NCBI RefSeq assembly: GCF_014851815.1
Contig: NZ_JACVAJ010000001.1
Span: 1 to 64,000 of the forward strand
Direction of reading: 5' to 3'
DNA length: 64,000 nt
Source of the DNA: Pseudoxanthomonas sp. PXM01
GTDB lineage: Bacteria; Pseudomonadota; Gammaproteobacteria; Xanthomonadales; Xanthomonadaceae
The translations under genes and the position numbers were made by a program. The notes below the pieces were generated by a model. The model was given only the letters and a program-made list of their open reading frames with translations. It searched no databases and had not been told where the DNA came from. Below, piece by piece: positions 34,688-43,652 of this stretch. Numbering within the stretch: position 1 is the stretch's first letter; each line of letters opens with the position of its first letter.

Positions 34688-36721
34688 GTGAAGCCTGTCC
34701 TTGCCTTCTGTTGCGCGTTGTTGCTGGCCCCGTCGGCGCTGGCCGCCGAGACCCTGAAGTACGTCGCGCTGGTCGACGGCGGCAAGCAGGCCGGTGAGCA
34801 GACCGTCAGCGTAGGCGACGACGGCACCACCCGCGTGGACTTCATCTTCAAGGACAACGGACGCGGGCCGGAATTGAAGGAGGAATTCCGGCTGCGGGCG
34901 GATGGCACCTACGATCGTTATCAGGTCAAGGGCGCCTCGACGTTCGGTGCGCCGGTGGACGAGACGTTCACGCGCGACGGCAACACCGGCACGTGGAAGA
35001 GCACCTCCGACAGCGGCAATCATGCCTTCACCGGCACCGCGCTCTACACGCCGCTGGGCGGCACGCCGGCGTCGATGTCGGTGGCGCTGGCGGCGCTGGC
35101 CAAGCGGCCCGACGGCAAGCTGCCGCTGGTGCCGAGCGGCACGCTGACGCAGCGTATCGTCACGTCGATGGACATCACCAGCGGCAAGAAGATGCAGACG
35201 GTCGACCTGGTGGCACTGACGGGGATCGGCTTCACGCCCAGCTTCGTCTGGGTGACGCGTGGCGCCGAACCGCGCCTGTTCGCCTACATCTATCCCGGGT
35301 TCCTGCAACTGATCGAGGATGGCTGGCAGGGCAGCGCCAATGCGCTCGAAGCGCGCCAGAAGACCGCCGAGCGCGAAGCGCTGGTGGCGCTGCAGCAGCG
35401 CCTGGCGCATCCGTTGCCGGGTACGACGCTGATCCGCAATGCCCGCGTGTTCGACAGCGAGAAGGCCGTGCTGGGCGCGGCCTCGGATGTCGTCGTGCGC
35501 GACGGCAGGATCCTGTCCGTCTCGCCGGTCGGCCAGTCGAGGGTTGCCGCCGACAACGTGGTCGATGCGGGCAATCGTGTACTGCTGCCGGGGCTGTACG
35601 ACATGCACGTGCACGCCGGCGCCTGGGAAGGCGGGCTGCACCTGGCCGCAGGCGTGACCAGCGCGCGCGACATGGGCAACGACAACGCCACGCTGCAGCA
35701 GCTGATGGCCGAAGAGAAGGACGGTACGCTGATGCATCCGCGGGTGATTCCCGCCGGCTACATCGAAGGCCAGAGCCCGCATTCCTCGCAGGGAGGATTC
35801 GTGGTGAAGGACCTGGCCGGCGCGAAGCAGGCGATCGACTGGTATGCCGAGCACGGCTATCCGCAGATCAAGATCTACAACTCCTTCCCCAAGGAGATCC
35901 TGCGCGACACCACCGCGTACGCGCACCAGCGCGGCATCCGCGTCAGCGGCCACGTGCCGGCGTTCCTGCGCGCGCAGGACGTGGTGGAGCAGGGCTACGA
36001 CGAGATCCAGCACATCAACCAGGTGATGCTGAATTTCTTCGTCACCCCGGAGACCGACACGCGCACGCTCGCGCGCTTCTACCTGGTGGCGGACAGGACC
36101 GACGCGCTGGATTTCGACAGCAAGCCGGTGCAGGACTTCATCGCGCTGCTGGCGGAGAAGCAGATCGTCATCGACCCCACGCTGGCCACGTTCGAGTTCA
36201 TCCACCAGCGCGAAGGCCAGTTGTCGCCCATCGTCGCCGATGTCGCCGACCATCTGCCGCCGGACGTGCAGCGTGGTCGCCGCGCAGCGGAGATGGACAT
36301 CCCCGACGATGCCACCGGGGCGCGCTACAAGCGCAGCTTCGACAAGCTGGTCGAGTTCACCGGTCGCATGTACCGCGCCGGCGTGCCATTGGTGGCGGGC
36401 ACCGACGAACTGCCGGGCTTCACCCTGCAGCGTGAGCTCGAACTGTACGTGCAGGCGGGACTGACCCCGGCGCAGGCGCTGCAGGTGGCGACCTGGAATG
36501 GCGCGAAATACAGCCGCACGCTGGACGACGCCGGTTCCATCGTGGCCGGCAAGCGCGCGGACCTGGTGCTGGTCGACGGCGATCCGACCAAGGACATCGC
36601 CGACATCCGCAAACTGGCGCTGGTCATCAAGGGTGGCCGCGCGTACTACCCGGCCGAGATCCACGACGCGCTGGGGATCGCACCGTTCGCGCCGGCCATC
36701 AAGGTGCAGCCGGCGCGGTGA
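34688..36721 (+). CDS. Exported amidohydrolase-family protein
   Basis: 677 aa. GTG 34688 is chosen because GGAGAG lies six bases upstream and a signal peptide follows at once (VLAFCCALLLAPSALA). Residues 20-250 form an N-terminal region with no recognised family. Residues 255-670 are an imidazolonepropionase-like amidohydrolase with the metal-binding DMHVHAG, a histidine in SGHVPA, a second in IQHINQ and the final Asp in GTDELPG. Such exported enzymes often cleave peptides or amides; the substrate is unknown. Confidence 0.9.
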   Translation: MKPVLAFCCALLLAPSALAAETLKYVALVDGGKQAGEQTVSVGDDGTTRVDFIFKDNGRGPELKEEFRLRADGTYDRYQVKGASTFGAPVDETFTRDGNTGTWKSTSDSGNHAFTGTALYTPLGGTPASMSVALAALAKRPDGKLPLVPSGTLTQRIVTSMDITSGKKMQTVDLVALTGIGFTPSFVWVTRGAEPRLFAYIYPGFLQLIEDGWQGSANALEARQKTAEREALVALQQRLAHPLPGTTLIRNARVFDSEKAVLGAASDVVVRDGRILSVSPVGQSRVAADNVVDAGNRVLLPGLYDMHVHAGAWEGGLHLAAGVTSARDMGNDNATLQQLMAEEKDGTLMHPRVIPAGYIEGQSPHSSQGGFVVKDLAGAKQAIDWYAEHGYPQIKIYNSFPKEILRDTTAYAHQRGIRVSGHVPAFLRAQDVVEQGYDEIQHINQVMLNFFVTPETDTRTLARFYLVADRTDALDFDSKPVQDFIALLAEKQIVIDPTLATFEFIHQREGQLSPIVADVADHLPPDVQRGRRAAEMDIPDDATGARYKRSFDKLVEFTGRMYRAGVPLVAGTDELPGFTLQRELELYVQAGLTPAQALQVATWNGAKYSRTLDDAGSIVAGKRADLVLVDGDPTKDIADIRKLALVIKGGRAYYPAEIHDALGIAPFAPAIKVQPAR

Positions 36722-36734
36722 GATTGCTGTGGCA

Positions 36735-36802
36735 GGAGCGACATCGGTCGCGACCGCAGACCAGGAGTGCGTCGGCCGTGCGGTCGCGACTGACGTCGCT
36801 CC
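36735..36802. repeat. REP-like inverted repeat
   Basis: Arms of 24 bases (36735-36758 and 36779-36802) match with two mismatches around a 20-base loop; the core is GGAGCGACRTCRGTCGCGA. The same core occurs at 63223-63283, which marks it as a dispersed repeat. It fills most of the gap between the convergent amidohydrolase and membrane-protein genes. Confidence 0.8.
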
Positions 36803-36817
36803 AGCAGAAGGGCGGGC

Positions 36818-37426
36818 TTACGTCAGGATCTCGTAGCGCCGCCAGATCCACGACAGTTCGTACAGCAGCGCCGCCACGGCGAACGCGCCGTGGAAGCGCG
36901 GGTTGCGCGTGGCGGCGGCAACCAGACTCGCGAGCACGAACGCCGTGTTGCGGACCCAGTACTCCGGCCCGAGCTGCTGCAGGTAGGCCGTACCCTTGAT
37001 CAACGTATCGCCGACGTCGACCACGAACATCATCGCCAGCAGACCGAAGAACCAGCGCCGCCGTCCGTAGTAGTAATCCCGGTAGCCGACGCCGTCGGCC
37101 AGCGATTCGGGGAACACCAGTGCGCACAGCAGGTACAGCAGCAATGCGTAGAGGGTGACATACAGGTAGAGGTTGAAATTCCAGTGCGCCTGGTGCGACA
37201 GGCTGAACTGCCACCACCAGAAGTGCAGCAGGTAGACGAATATGAAGCCGGCCCAGAGCAGGTGCACCGCGTACACCGCATGCGCGCGCGGACGCTCGAT
37301 GATGCGCGCCGCATGGCGCAGCAGGTGGGTCAGGCCGAGGCCCACGACCATCCCCAGCAGGATGCGGACGTGGATGTAGAGGTTGGTGTGGCTGGCGGGA
37401 TCGGCGGCTTGCATGGGGGCGTCCAT
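36818..37426 (-). CDS. Hypothetical integral membrane protein
   Basis: 202 aa with five to six hydrophobic segments, the clearest at about 22-40, 57-75 (FIFVYLLHFWWWQF), 85-105 and 130-150, and a histidine near the start of helix 1 and 2. No known domain. The start at 37426 has an alternative ATG four codons later. No link to the convergent amidohydrolase or to the divergent glutathione peroxidase is evident. Confidence 0.8.
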   Translation of the reverse strand: MDAPMQAADPASHTNLYIHVRILLGMVVGLGLTHLLRHAARIIERPRAHAVYAVHLLWAGFIFVYLLHFWWWQFSLSHQAHWNFNLYLYVTLYALLLYLLCALVFPESLADGVGYRDYYYGRRRWFFGLLAMMFVVDVGDTLIKGTAYLQQLGPEYWVRNTAFVLASLVAAATRNPRFHGAFAVAALLYELSWIWRRYEILT

Positions 37427-37539
37427 GGACCGGTACGGGCGCCACGTTAGCCGATCGTCAGCCGCCTGCCCATCCCGCCGGAGGAGCCTTGCCCTGTCGG
37501 CGCCGTGGGTGTCTGATAGCGCCTTTCCGGGAGAGCCTG

Positions 37540-38022
37540 ATGACCACCGCCTACGATTTCTCCGCCCAGGACCTCGATGGTCGCGAGCGTTCGCTGTCCG
37601 AGTACCAGGGCAAGGCCCTGTTGATCGTCAACGTGGCGTCCAAGTGCGGCTTTACGCCGCAGTACACCGGGTTGGAGGCGTTGTGGCGCGAGTTCGGCCC
37701 GCAGGGCCTGGTCGTGCTGGGCTTCCCCTGCGACCAGTTCGGGCACCAGGAGCCGGGCGATGAGGCCGAGATCCGCAGCTTCTGCTCGCTGAACTACGAC
37801 GTGACGTTCCCGATGTTCGCCAAGATCGACGTCAACGGCAACGACGCGCATCCGCTGTGGAAGTGGCTGAAGCAGGAGAAGAGCGGGCTGCTCGGCATCA
37901 GCGCGATCAAGTGGAACTTCAGCAAGTTCCTCGTCGGCCGCGACGGCAAGGTGATCAAGCGCTATGCGCCTACGGACACGCCGGAATCGCTTGCCGGGGA
38001 TATCCGGTCCGCACTGGGCTGA
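37540..38022 (+). CDS. Glutathione peroxidase
   Basis: 160 aa peroxidase of the GPx/BsaA type, probably thioredoxin-dependent. The active Cys lies in NVASKCGFTPQY, followed by LGFPCDQFG and WNFSKFLVG, which supply the Gln, Trp and Asn of the tetrad. ATG 37540 is preceded by GGGAGAG. No signal peptide, so cytoplasmic. The next gene begins ten bases downstream and may be cotranscribed. Confidence 0.94.
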   Translation: MTTAYDFSAQDLDGRERSLSEYQGKALLIVNVASKCGFTPQYTGLEALWREFGPQGLVVLGFPCDQFGHQEPGDEAEIRSFCSLNYDVTFPMFAKIDVNGNDAHPLWKWLKQEKSGLLGISAIKWNFSKFLVGRDGKVIKRYAPTDTPESLAGDIRSALG

Positions 38023-38032
38023 GCGCGACGGC

Positions 38033-38428
38033 ATGGGCAGTGCGGAGGCGCGGTTGTTCCATATCGAGTTCGGCACGACCGACTACGGCCTGCGCGCCTG
38101 GGTGACCGGTACCAACGGCACGTTGGAGACCACCCTGGCGTACTGGCGGACCATTGCCGAAGAGGTTCGCAGGCTGTCGCCATCCGGCCTGTTGGTGGTC
38201 GACGACATGGATGGCTTGCCGCCGCCGCCCGAGCAGTTGCTGCAGTTCGTGCAGGCCATGCGGGGCCAGGGCATGGAAGCGGTGCGCATCGCGTATGTCG
38301 AAAAGCATGCCGAGCAGATACCCGAAGTGGAGTTCGCCGGTTTGCTGGCCAACGAAAACGGTTTCGATGCCCGCGTGTTTCCGGATGAGGACGCTGCCGT
38401 CCGCTGGCTGCGCTACGGCGAGCGTTGA
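38033..38428 (+). CDS. Hypothetical protein, STAS/SpoIIAA-like pattern
   Basis: 131 aa. Alternating strands and helices with GLLVVDDMDG and a helix EQLLQFVQAMRG are reminiscent of STAS-like (SpoIIAA) proteins, but no firm match can be claimed. Soluble, no signal. ATG 38033 is ten bases after the glutathione peroxidase stop. Its 3' end overlaps the convergent hydrolase gene by 16 bases. Confidence 0.75.
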   Translation: MGSAEARLFHIEFGTTDYGLRAWVTGTNGTLETTLAYWRTIAEEVRRLSPSGLLVVDDMDGLPPPPEQLLQFVQAMRGQGMEAVRIAYVEKHAEQIPEVEFAGLLANENGFDARVFPDEDAAVRWLRYGER

Positions 38429-39186
38429 GCGTCCAGGCGCATCGGGCCCGCCGTCGTGAGCATGCGCTGGGTCAACGGTGACCACACCGTCCATGCGTGT
38501 CCGCCTTCCGCCACGACCACATGGTCTTCCGGCAGCAGCCCGGCTAGGGGCGGCATCGCCTTCGCCAGCCGATCTCCTGCACCGTAGCCCAGCCAGACCG
38601 AGCGGGTGCGCGCCGGATCGTGGTGCCAGCCTTGCAGGTGGCGCCACAGTTCGCGCTGGTAGTTGCCGGCATCCACCTCGGCGGGCACCGGGCCCGCATT
38701 CCACTGTGCCAGCCCGCGCGCGCTGATCTCTTCCACCAGCGTGCGATCGCCCAGGTAGGGGGCAAGCAGCACGAGGCCGTCGGCATCGCCGGGATAGGCG
38801 CGGTCGTACATCAGCGCGCCCATGCCACCCATGGAGGCACCCGTCAGCCAGATCTCGCGATAGCCGCGCGCACGTGCCGGCACGATCACTTCATCGTGAA
38901 GCCGCTGTGGCGCGCGTCCCTGCATGTAGTAGCCGAAGCCAAGCCCGGTGAGGACGACATCGGCATCGGGCCATGCCGACTGGATGGCGTCGGCGATGCC
39001 GCTCTCGCGCAATGCCTGGATGTCGTCGCCGCGCCCCGGCAGCACCACGACCAGGCGCGAGGGTGTTTCATCCGCCGGGAGCAGCGCTTGCGGCACCGGC
39101 GCCTGCGGATTGACCGCGGGCAGGCAGCCGGCGAACGCGACCGCAACCAGTAACGCCATGGCCCATCTGCGCACCGCCATCGTCAT
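38413..39186 (-). CDS. Alpha/beta-hydrolase lipoprotein
   Basis: 257 aa. An N-terminal signal with lipobox FAGC (C20) implies a membrane-anchored periplasmic protein. The nucleophile elbow GASMGGMG gives the catalytic Ser; the likely acid and base are in GAGDRLA and GGHAWTVW. No substrate can be inferred. Lies downstream of the tlpA-like gene on the same strand, 70 bases apart. Confidence 0.85.
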   Translation of the reverse strand: MTMAVRRWAMALLVAVAFAGCLPAVNPQAPVPQALLPADETPSRLVVVLPGRGDDIQALRESGIADAIQSAWPDADVVLTGLGFGYYMQGRAPQRLHDEVIVPARARGYREIWLTGASMGGMGALMYDRAYPGDADGLVLLAPYLGDRTLVEEISARGLAQWNAGPVPAEVDAGNYQRELWRHLQGWHHDPARTRSVWLGYGAGDRLAKAMPPLAGLLPEDHVVVAEGGHAWTVWSPLTQRMLTTAGPMRLDAQRSP

Positions 39187-39256
39187 TTCCCCTTGCTGAT
39201 GCGCCGAGACTACCCGCGACCGTGCAAGGGGCGCGTGTACCCGCGCGTTGGCCAGG

Positions 39257-39799
39257 CTATGGGCTGCGCGGCGGCGCGCGGCCCTGCAACGCCTCTTCGG
39301 GCAACAGGGCGAGCAGTTCCTTGGCGAAAGACTCCAGCACCGCTTCGGAATAGCCCCGGTGGGTGCGGACGATCAGGCCGTCCTGTCCGATGATGAACAT
39401 GTTGGGCAGGGCGGTGACGCCGTAGCGGTCGGTGACGATGCCGCGGACGTCGTGGACGAAGGTGAGGTCGAGGTCCTTGTTGGCGCGCAGCACGCTCGTA
39501 TAGTCTTCGCGCGACTCCTTCATGTTGATCGCGATCACTTCCAGGTGCTCGCGGCCGACCAGCTTCTGTACGTGTCCGAGCATCGGCAGTTCGCGCCGGC
39601 ACGGTCCGCACCACGATGCCCAGAACGTCACGACGACGACCTTGCCCTTGAGCGCATCGAGGTCGACGGCGTTGCCCTTGCGATCCTTCATGGCGATGGG
39701 CGGAGGCACGTCGCCGATGCCGGGTTGTTTGACGGCATCGCCCGCGTACGCGCAGGGCGCCAGGGCCAGCAGTGCGGCCAGCAGCAGATTCCGGATCAC
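39257..39799 (-). CDS. TlpA-like thiol-disulfide protein
   Basis: 180 aa periplasmic thioredoxin-fold protein. A signal peptide (NLLLAALLALAPCAYA) precedes an AhpC/TSA-type domain with the redox motif WCGPCR and the cis-Pro region TALPNMFIIG. Likely reduces or transfers electrons to periplasmic disulfides, for example in cytochrome c assembly. ATG 39799. Confidence 0.9.
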   Translation of the reverse strand: MIRNLLLAALLALAPCAYAGDAVKQPGIGDVPPPIAMKDRKGNAVDLDALKGKVVVVTFWASWCGPCRRELPMLGHVQKLVGREHLEVIAINMKESREDYTSVLRANKDLDLTFVHDVRGIVTDRYGVTALPNMFIIGQDGLIVRTHRGYSEAVLESFAKELLALLPEEALQGRAPPRSP

Positions 39800-39866
39800 G
39801 GTGTGTCCTCCCCAGGACGTCGTGGGCGCAGCGTAGCACCCGCCGCATCCATGGGGCGAGCGGAAG

Positions 39867-40646
39867 CTACTTCTCGACGAAGGCCCGCTCGAACACGTAC
39901 TGGCCAGCCGTGCCGATGCGCGGCGCGGCGGTGAAGCCGCGGCCGTCCAGCAGCTCGCGGAAATCGGCCAGCATCTGCGGGCTGCCGCAGATCATCGCGC
40001 GGTCGTGTTCCGGATCCAGGGCATCGATGCCGAGGCTGTCCATCATCGCGCCGCTGGCCATCAGATCGGTCAGGCGACCCTGGTGGACGAAGTCCTCGCG
40101 GGTCACGGCCGGGTAGTACAGCAGCTTCTCCCGGATGGTCTCGCCGAGGAACTCGTGCTGCGGCAGTTCCTTCTCGAAGTAGTCGCGGTAGGCCAGGTCG
40201 TCGGCGTGGCGTACGCCGTGGGTCAGGATGACCTTGTCGAAGCGCTCGTAGGTTTCCGGGTCCTTGATCACCGACAGCCACGGCGCCAGGCCGGTGCCGG
40301 TGCCCAGCAGGTACAGGTTGCGGCCGGGGTGCAGGTCGCTGATCAGCAGCGTGCCGGTGGGCTTGCGCCCGATCAGTACGCTGTCGCCGGGTTTGATGTG
40401 CTGCAGGCGGGAGGTCAGCGGGCCGTTCTGCACCTTGATGCTGAAGAACTCGAGCTGCTCTTCCCAGTTGGCGCTGGCGATCGAGTAGGCGCGCAGCAGC
40501 GGCTTGCCATTGACCTCCAGTCCGATCATCACGAACTGGCCGTTCTCGAAGCGGAAACCGTCGTCGCGGGTGGTGGTGAAGCTGAAGTAGGCGTCCGTCC
40601 AGTGACGGACGTCGAGCACCGTCTCGGTGCCGAACGCAGAGGACAT
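39867..40646 (-). CDS. fpr: Ferredoxin-NADP reductase
   Basis: 259 aa flavoenzyme that shuttles electrons between NADPH and ferredoxin or flavodoxin. The FAD motif RAYSIAS lies near residue 50, the NADP motif GTGTGLAPW near residue 115, and the C-terminus FVEK is typical of the bacterial subclass. ATG 40646 is selected from homologue length; the frame runs on upstream into the next gene without a stop, but that part is an accidental extension. Confidence 0.94.
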   Translation of the reverse strand: MSSAFGTETVLDVRHWTDAYFSFTTTRDDGFRFENGQFVMIGLEVNGKPLLRAYSIASANWEEQLEFFSIKVQNGPLTSRLQHIKPGDSVLIGRKPTGTLLISDLHPGRNLYLLGTGTGLAPWLSVIKDPETYERFDKVILTHGVRHADDLAYRDYFEKELPQHEFLGETIREKLLYYPAVTREDFVHQGRLTDLMASGAMMDSLGIDALDPEHDRAMICGSPQMLADFRELLDGRGFTAAPRIGTAGQYVFERAFVEK

Positions 40647-40714
40647 GGGGGATGTGGGCGATTGAAGCGACGCGCCATTGTAGCCGACCGGCACCGGCCG
40701 GCCCTTGATCGTGC

Positions 40715-41827
40715 TCAATGCCTGTCTGCCGCATCGGGCGCCGTGTCGCCGCGCTGGTGGAAGCACAGTTGTTCGACTGCGCGACGCACGGGACGTGCTG
40801 TCAGCAGCAGATCCACGGGCAGGTCGAACTGGCCATGATCGAACGCCCAGCGCAGCAGGCGCTTGAAGCCGAAGCCGGGTACCGCCGACGGCCATGCCGG
40901 TGCCGGCGTCACATCGTGCAGTAGCCGGCGCGCGAGCATCCGACCCACGCCGGCACCGTGGCGCAGCCCGGCATGGATGCCGCCCGCCGTCAGCGGGGAC
41001 ACCATGCCCGCTGCATCGCCGGTCAGCACCACGTCGTCGCGCTGCGCCGGTCGTACCGGACCGCCACAGGGGATCAGGCCGGCGCGGATGCTGTCCGGCG
41101 CGCGGGCGGTCGGCAGCCCGGTCATCGAGGCGACGTGGTGCAGGAAGCCGGCCATGTCGGGGGCGATAGCCTTGCCCGGGCGGTGCCGACGCGCGAGCCC
41201 CGCTTGCACGCCGGTCGGTGTCTGCGCCACCCAGCCCAGATAGCCGGGGGCGAAGCGCTTGCTGATGAAGCAGTGCAGGGCATCGGGTTCGCGCAACGCC
41301 ATGCCGTCGAATTCGTACTCCACGCCGTAGAGGAACTGCGTCACCTGGCCCAGGCCGAGCCGTTGTGCGACCCGCGATCGCGCGCCGTCCGCACCGACGA
41401 GGATCCGTGTGTGGCCCACACCATCCGCCGCCCAGCCTGTCTGCGTGCGTACCGCGTTGCGGAACGCCTGTCCGCGCCGCAGCTCGACGCCGCACGCTTC
41501 CACGCGCTCACCCAGCCAGCGCATCAGTGCGGGCGTGTCGGTGGTGTAGAAGCGGTAGCCTTCGGCGCCCAGTCGGACGCTGCGCAGGTTCGGGGCGTAC
41601 AGGCGGACATGCGGAACGGCGCGCAGCAAGGAGGGCGGCAGCCCTGCAAGCAGCGGTGCATCGCAGGCTTCCTGTACCAGGATGCCGGTGGTGTGCATGC
41701 GTTCACCGAGGTCCTGCTTGCGGTCGATGACGCAGACACGAAGACCGTGGGTGGCGAGTTCGTACGCGCAGGCGAGACCGGCGAATCCGGCGCCGACCAC
41801 GATCACGTCATGGCGGTTGTCCTGCAT
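40715..41827 (-). CDS. FAD-dependent oxidoreductase, geranylgeranyl-reductase-like
   Basis: 370 aa. A Rossmann start VIVVGAGFAGLACAYEL binds FAD; the second motif VGADGARSRVA and the third LTGDAAGMVSPLTAGGIHAG follow the order of the GGR/PHBH-type flavoproteins. It may reduce isoprenoid or aromatic substrates. Cytoplasmic, perhaps membrane-associated. Starts at ATG 41827, 69 bases before fpr on the same strand. Confidence 0.88.
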   Translation of the reverse strand: MQDNRHDVIVVGAGFAGLACAYELATHGLRVCVIDRKQDLGERMHTTGILVQEACDAPLLAGLPPSLLRAVPHVRLYAPNLRSVRLGAEGYRFYTTDTPALMRWLGERVEACGVELRRGQAFRNAVRTQTGWAADGVGHTRILVGADGARSRVAQRLGLGQVTQFLYGVEYEFDGMALREPDALHCFISKRFAPGYLGWVAQTPTGVQAGLARRHRPGKAIAPDMAGFLHHVASMTGLPTARAPDSIRAGLIPCGGPVRPAQRDDVVLTGDAAGMVSPLTAGGIHAGLRHGAGVGRMLARRLLHDVTPAPAWPSAVPGFGFKRLLRWAFDHGQFDLPVDLLLTARPVRRAVEQLCFHQRGDTAPDAADRH

Positions 41828-41925
41828 CTTCGGGCATGCGCTCCATCAGGGAATGGTGGGCAGCGTGCCGGCGATGCGGGGAGTCGCGATGAAGTCGCCA
41901 TGAAGTCAGCGGCGATCCGTATCCA

Positions 41926-41955
41926 TAAAGAAAGAAGGCGCTCATGGGCGCCTTC
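41926..41955 (-). terminator. Rho-independent terminator of the scpA-scpB-rluB operon
   Basis: On the minus strand GAAGGCGC-CCATGA-GCGCCTTC is followed by TTTCTTTA. It begins eight bases after the rluB stop. Confidence 0.88.
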
Positions 41956-41963
41956 CGTGTTGC

Positions 41964-43652
41964 TCAGCCGTGGCCGCCACCGCGTGGGCCGCGTTGTCCG
42001 CCGCCACCGGGCCGGCCACCGCCGCCCGGACGACCGCCGGGACCCCGTCCACCGGCAGGACGGCCGCCGGGACCGGGACGCGGACCTGCATGCTGCGGAC
42101 GATTGCCGCCGCCACCGGGACGTCCCTGCGGACGCGGGCCGCGCGGCTGCTGGCCGTACGGGTTGAAGCCGGGGTTGGCGTGGTCGGAGGGGAAACTCGG
42201 TGCACTGGCGGGATGACCGTACGGACGCGCCGCACGCTGCGGCTTGCCGGCACCCTGGCCACCACGCGGACCACGCTCGGCACCGAAGCCGGCACCGGCA
42301 CCGCGATCATTGCCGAAGCGGTCGCCGCCAAAGCCGCCCTGGCCGCCGCCCGGACCGCGCTTGCCCGCGCCGCCACTGCCTGGCTTGCCACCGGCACCGG
42401 GACGACCGCCCGGCTTGCCGCCATAGGGCTTCTTCGGGCCGCCGGGACCGGCGTTGCGGTGGCCGGCCGGGCCGGTATCGACACCGTCCGGCACGTACCA
42501 GCTGCGGAATGCGGCCGGGTTGCCATCCGGCAACGGCTTGGGACCCTTCGGCGTGCGCTGCTTGAACGGACGCTGCGACTGCTTGGCGGCCTGTTCTCCG
42601 CTGACGGTCAGACCGCCATGCGGCTTCTTGCCGCGGCCACCGCGGCCGCGGTCCTCGCGCACGTGGTCGAAGCGGCGCAGTTCGCGGCCTTCGTCGGCGC
42701 TGTTGTGGCCGTTGACGTAGGCGCTGCCGCTGCGGCCGCCACCCACGTGCACGGTGGACTTGGCGGCCTTGCGCTGGCCGATCACCGGTTGCAGCGTCAG
42801 GGCGGCGGGCGTGCCGACTTCGAGGCCCAGGTCCTTGCGCAGCGCCTCGACCTGCGCGTCCGGCAGTTCCTGCGTCTGGCCGCGCAGCAACGGCTGCGGC
42901 AGGCTGACCTTGCCGTAGCGCACGCGCTTCAGGCGGCTGACCTGGCAGCCCTGCGATTCCCACAGGCGGCGGACTTCGCGGTTGCGGCCTTCCTTGACGA
43001 CCACGCGGAACCAGTCGTGCGAATCGGTGCCGCCGATGCGTTCGATCTCGTCGAACTTGGCCGGGCCGTCGTCCAGTGCCACACCGCGGCGCAGGCGGTC
43101 GACGATGTTGTCCGGCACGCTTTCCTGGCCTTCCGGCGCACGCACGCGCACGACGTACTCGCGCTCGACTTCGTACGACGGGTGCATCATCGCGTTGGCG
43201 AGTTCGCCGTCGGTGGTCAGCACCAGCAGGCCGGTGGTGTTGATGTCCAGGCGGCCGATCGCGATCCAGCGCGCGCCCTTGAGAGCCGGCAGCGCTTCGA
43301 AGATCGTCGGGCGGCCTTCGGGGTCTTCGCGGGTGGTGACTTCGCCTTCCGGCTTGTTGTAGATCAGTACGCGCGAGGGCTCGGTCAGTGCGCTGGCGAC
43401 GAAGGTCTTGCCGTCCAGCTCGACGCGGTCGCCGCCCTTGACCGACATGCCGGTCTGCGCGGTTTCACCGTTGACCTTGACCAGGCCGTCGGCGATGCGC
43501 TGTTCCAGCGCGCGGCGCGAGCCCAGGCCGGCCTGCGCCAGCACCTTGTGCAGGCGCTCTTCCAGGCGGGTGGTGTCCGGCGTCTCGGCGCCTTCGCCAC
43601 GCTTCAGCGACAGCTTGCCCAGGGTGGTTTTCTTGGTGGGGGTGTTGCTCAT
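41964..43652 (-). CDS. rluB: 23S rRNA pseudouridine synthase RluB with long disordered tail
   Basis: 562 aa, more than twice the length of the catalytic part. Residues 25-90 are an S4 RNA-binding domain and 95-285 the RsuA-type synthase, with the catalytic Asp in GRLDINTTGLLVLT. The enzyme makes pseudouridine 2605 in 23S rRNA. From about 290 on, a Gly/Pro/Arg-rich low-complexity tail (GGKPGGRPGAGG; GGRGPGGRPGGGG) extends for some 270 residues, presumably RNA-binding and disordered. ATG 43652 overlaps the scpB stop. Confidence 0.94.
   Translation of the reverse strand: MSNTPTKKTTLGKLSLKRGEGAETPDTTRLEERLHKVLAQAGLGSRRALEQRIADGLVKVNGETAQTGMSVKGGDRVELDGKTFVASALTEPSRVLIYNKPEGEVTTREDPEGRPTIFEALPALKGARWIAIGRLDINTTGLLVLTTDGELANAMMHPSYEVEREYVVRVRAPEGQESVPDNIVDRLRRGVALDDGPAKFDEIERIGGTDSHDWFRVVVKEGRNREVRRLWESQGCQVSRLKRVRYGKVSLPQPLLRGQTQELPDAQVEALRKDLGLEVGTPAALTLQPVIGQRKAAKSTVHVGGGRSGSAYVNGHNSADEGRELRRFDHVREDRGRGGRGKKPHGGLTVSGEQAAKQSQRPFKQRTPKGPKPLPDGNPAAFRSWYVPDGVDTGPAGHRNAGPGGPKKPYGGKPGGRPGAGGKPGSGGAGKRGPGGGQGGFGGDRFGNDRGAGAGFGAERGPRGGQGAGKPQRAARPYGHPASAPSFPSDHANPGFNPYGQQPRGPRPQGRPGGGGNRPQHAGPRPGPGGRPAGGRGPGGRPGGGGRPGGGGQRGPRGGGHG

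Noticed and set aside
33887..36664. 925-codon open frame antisense across dcp and amidohydrolase genes
   Set aside because: Runs through two genes with intact catalytic motifs on other frames; product is low-complexity.
39867..41495. A 542-codon frame that would fuse fpr to an N-terminal extension
   Set aside because: The extension lies inside the FAD oxidoreductase gene in another frame and has Arg/Gly/Ala-rich shadow composition. Fpr begins at 40646.
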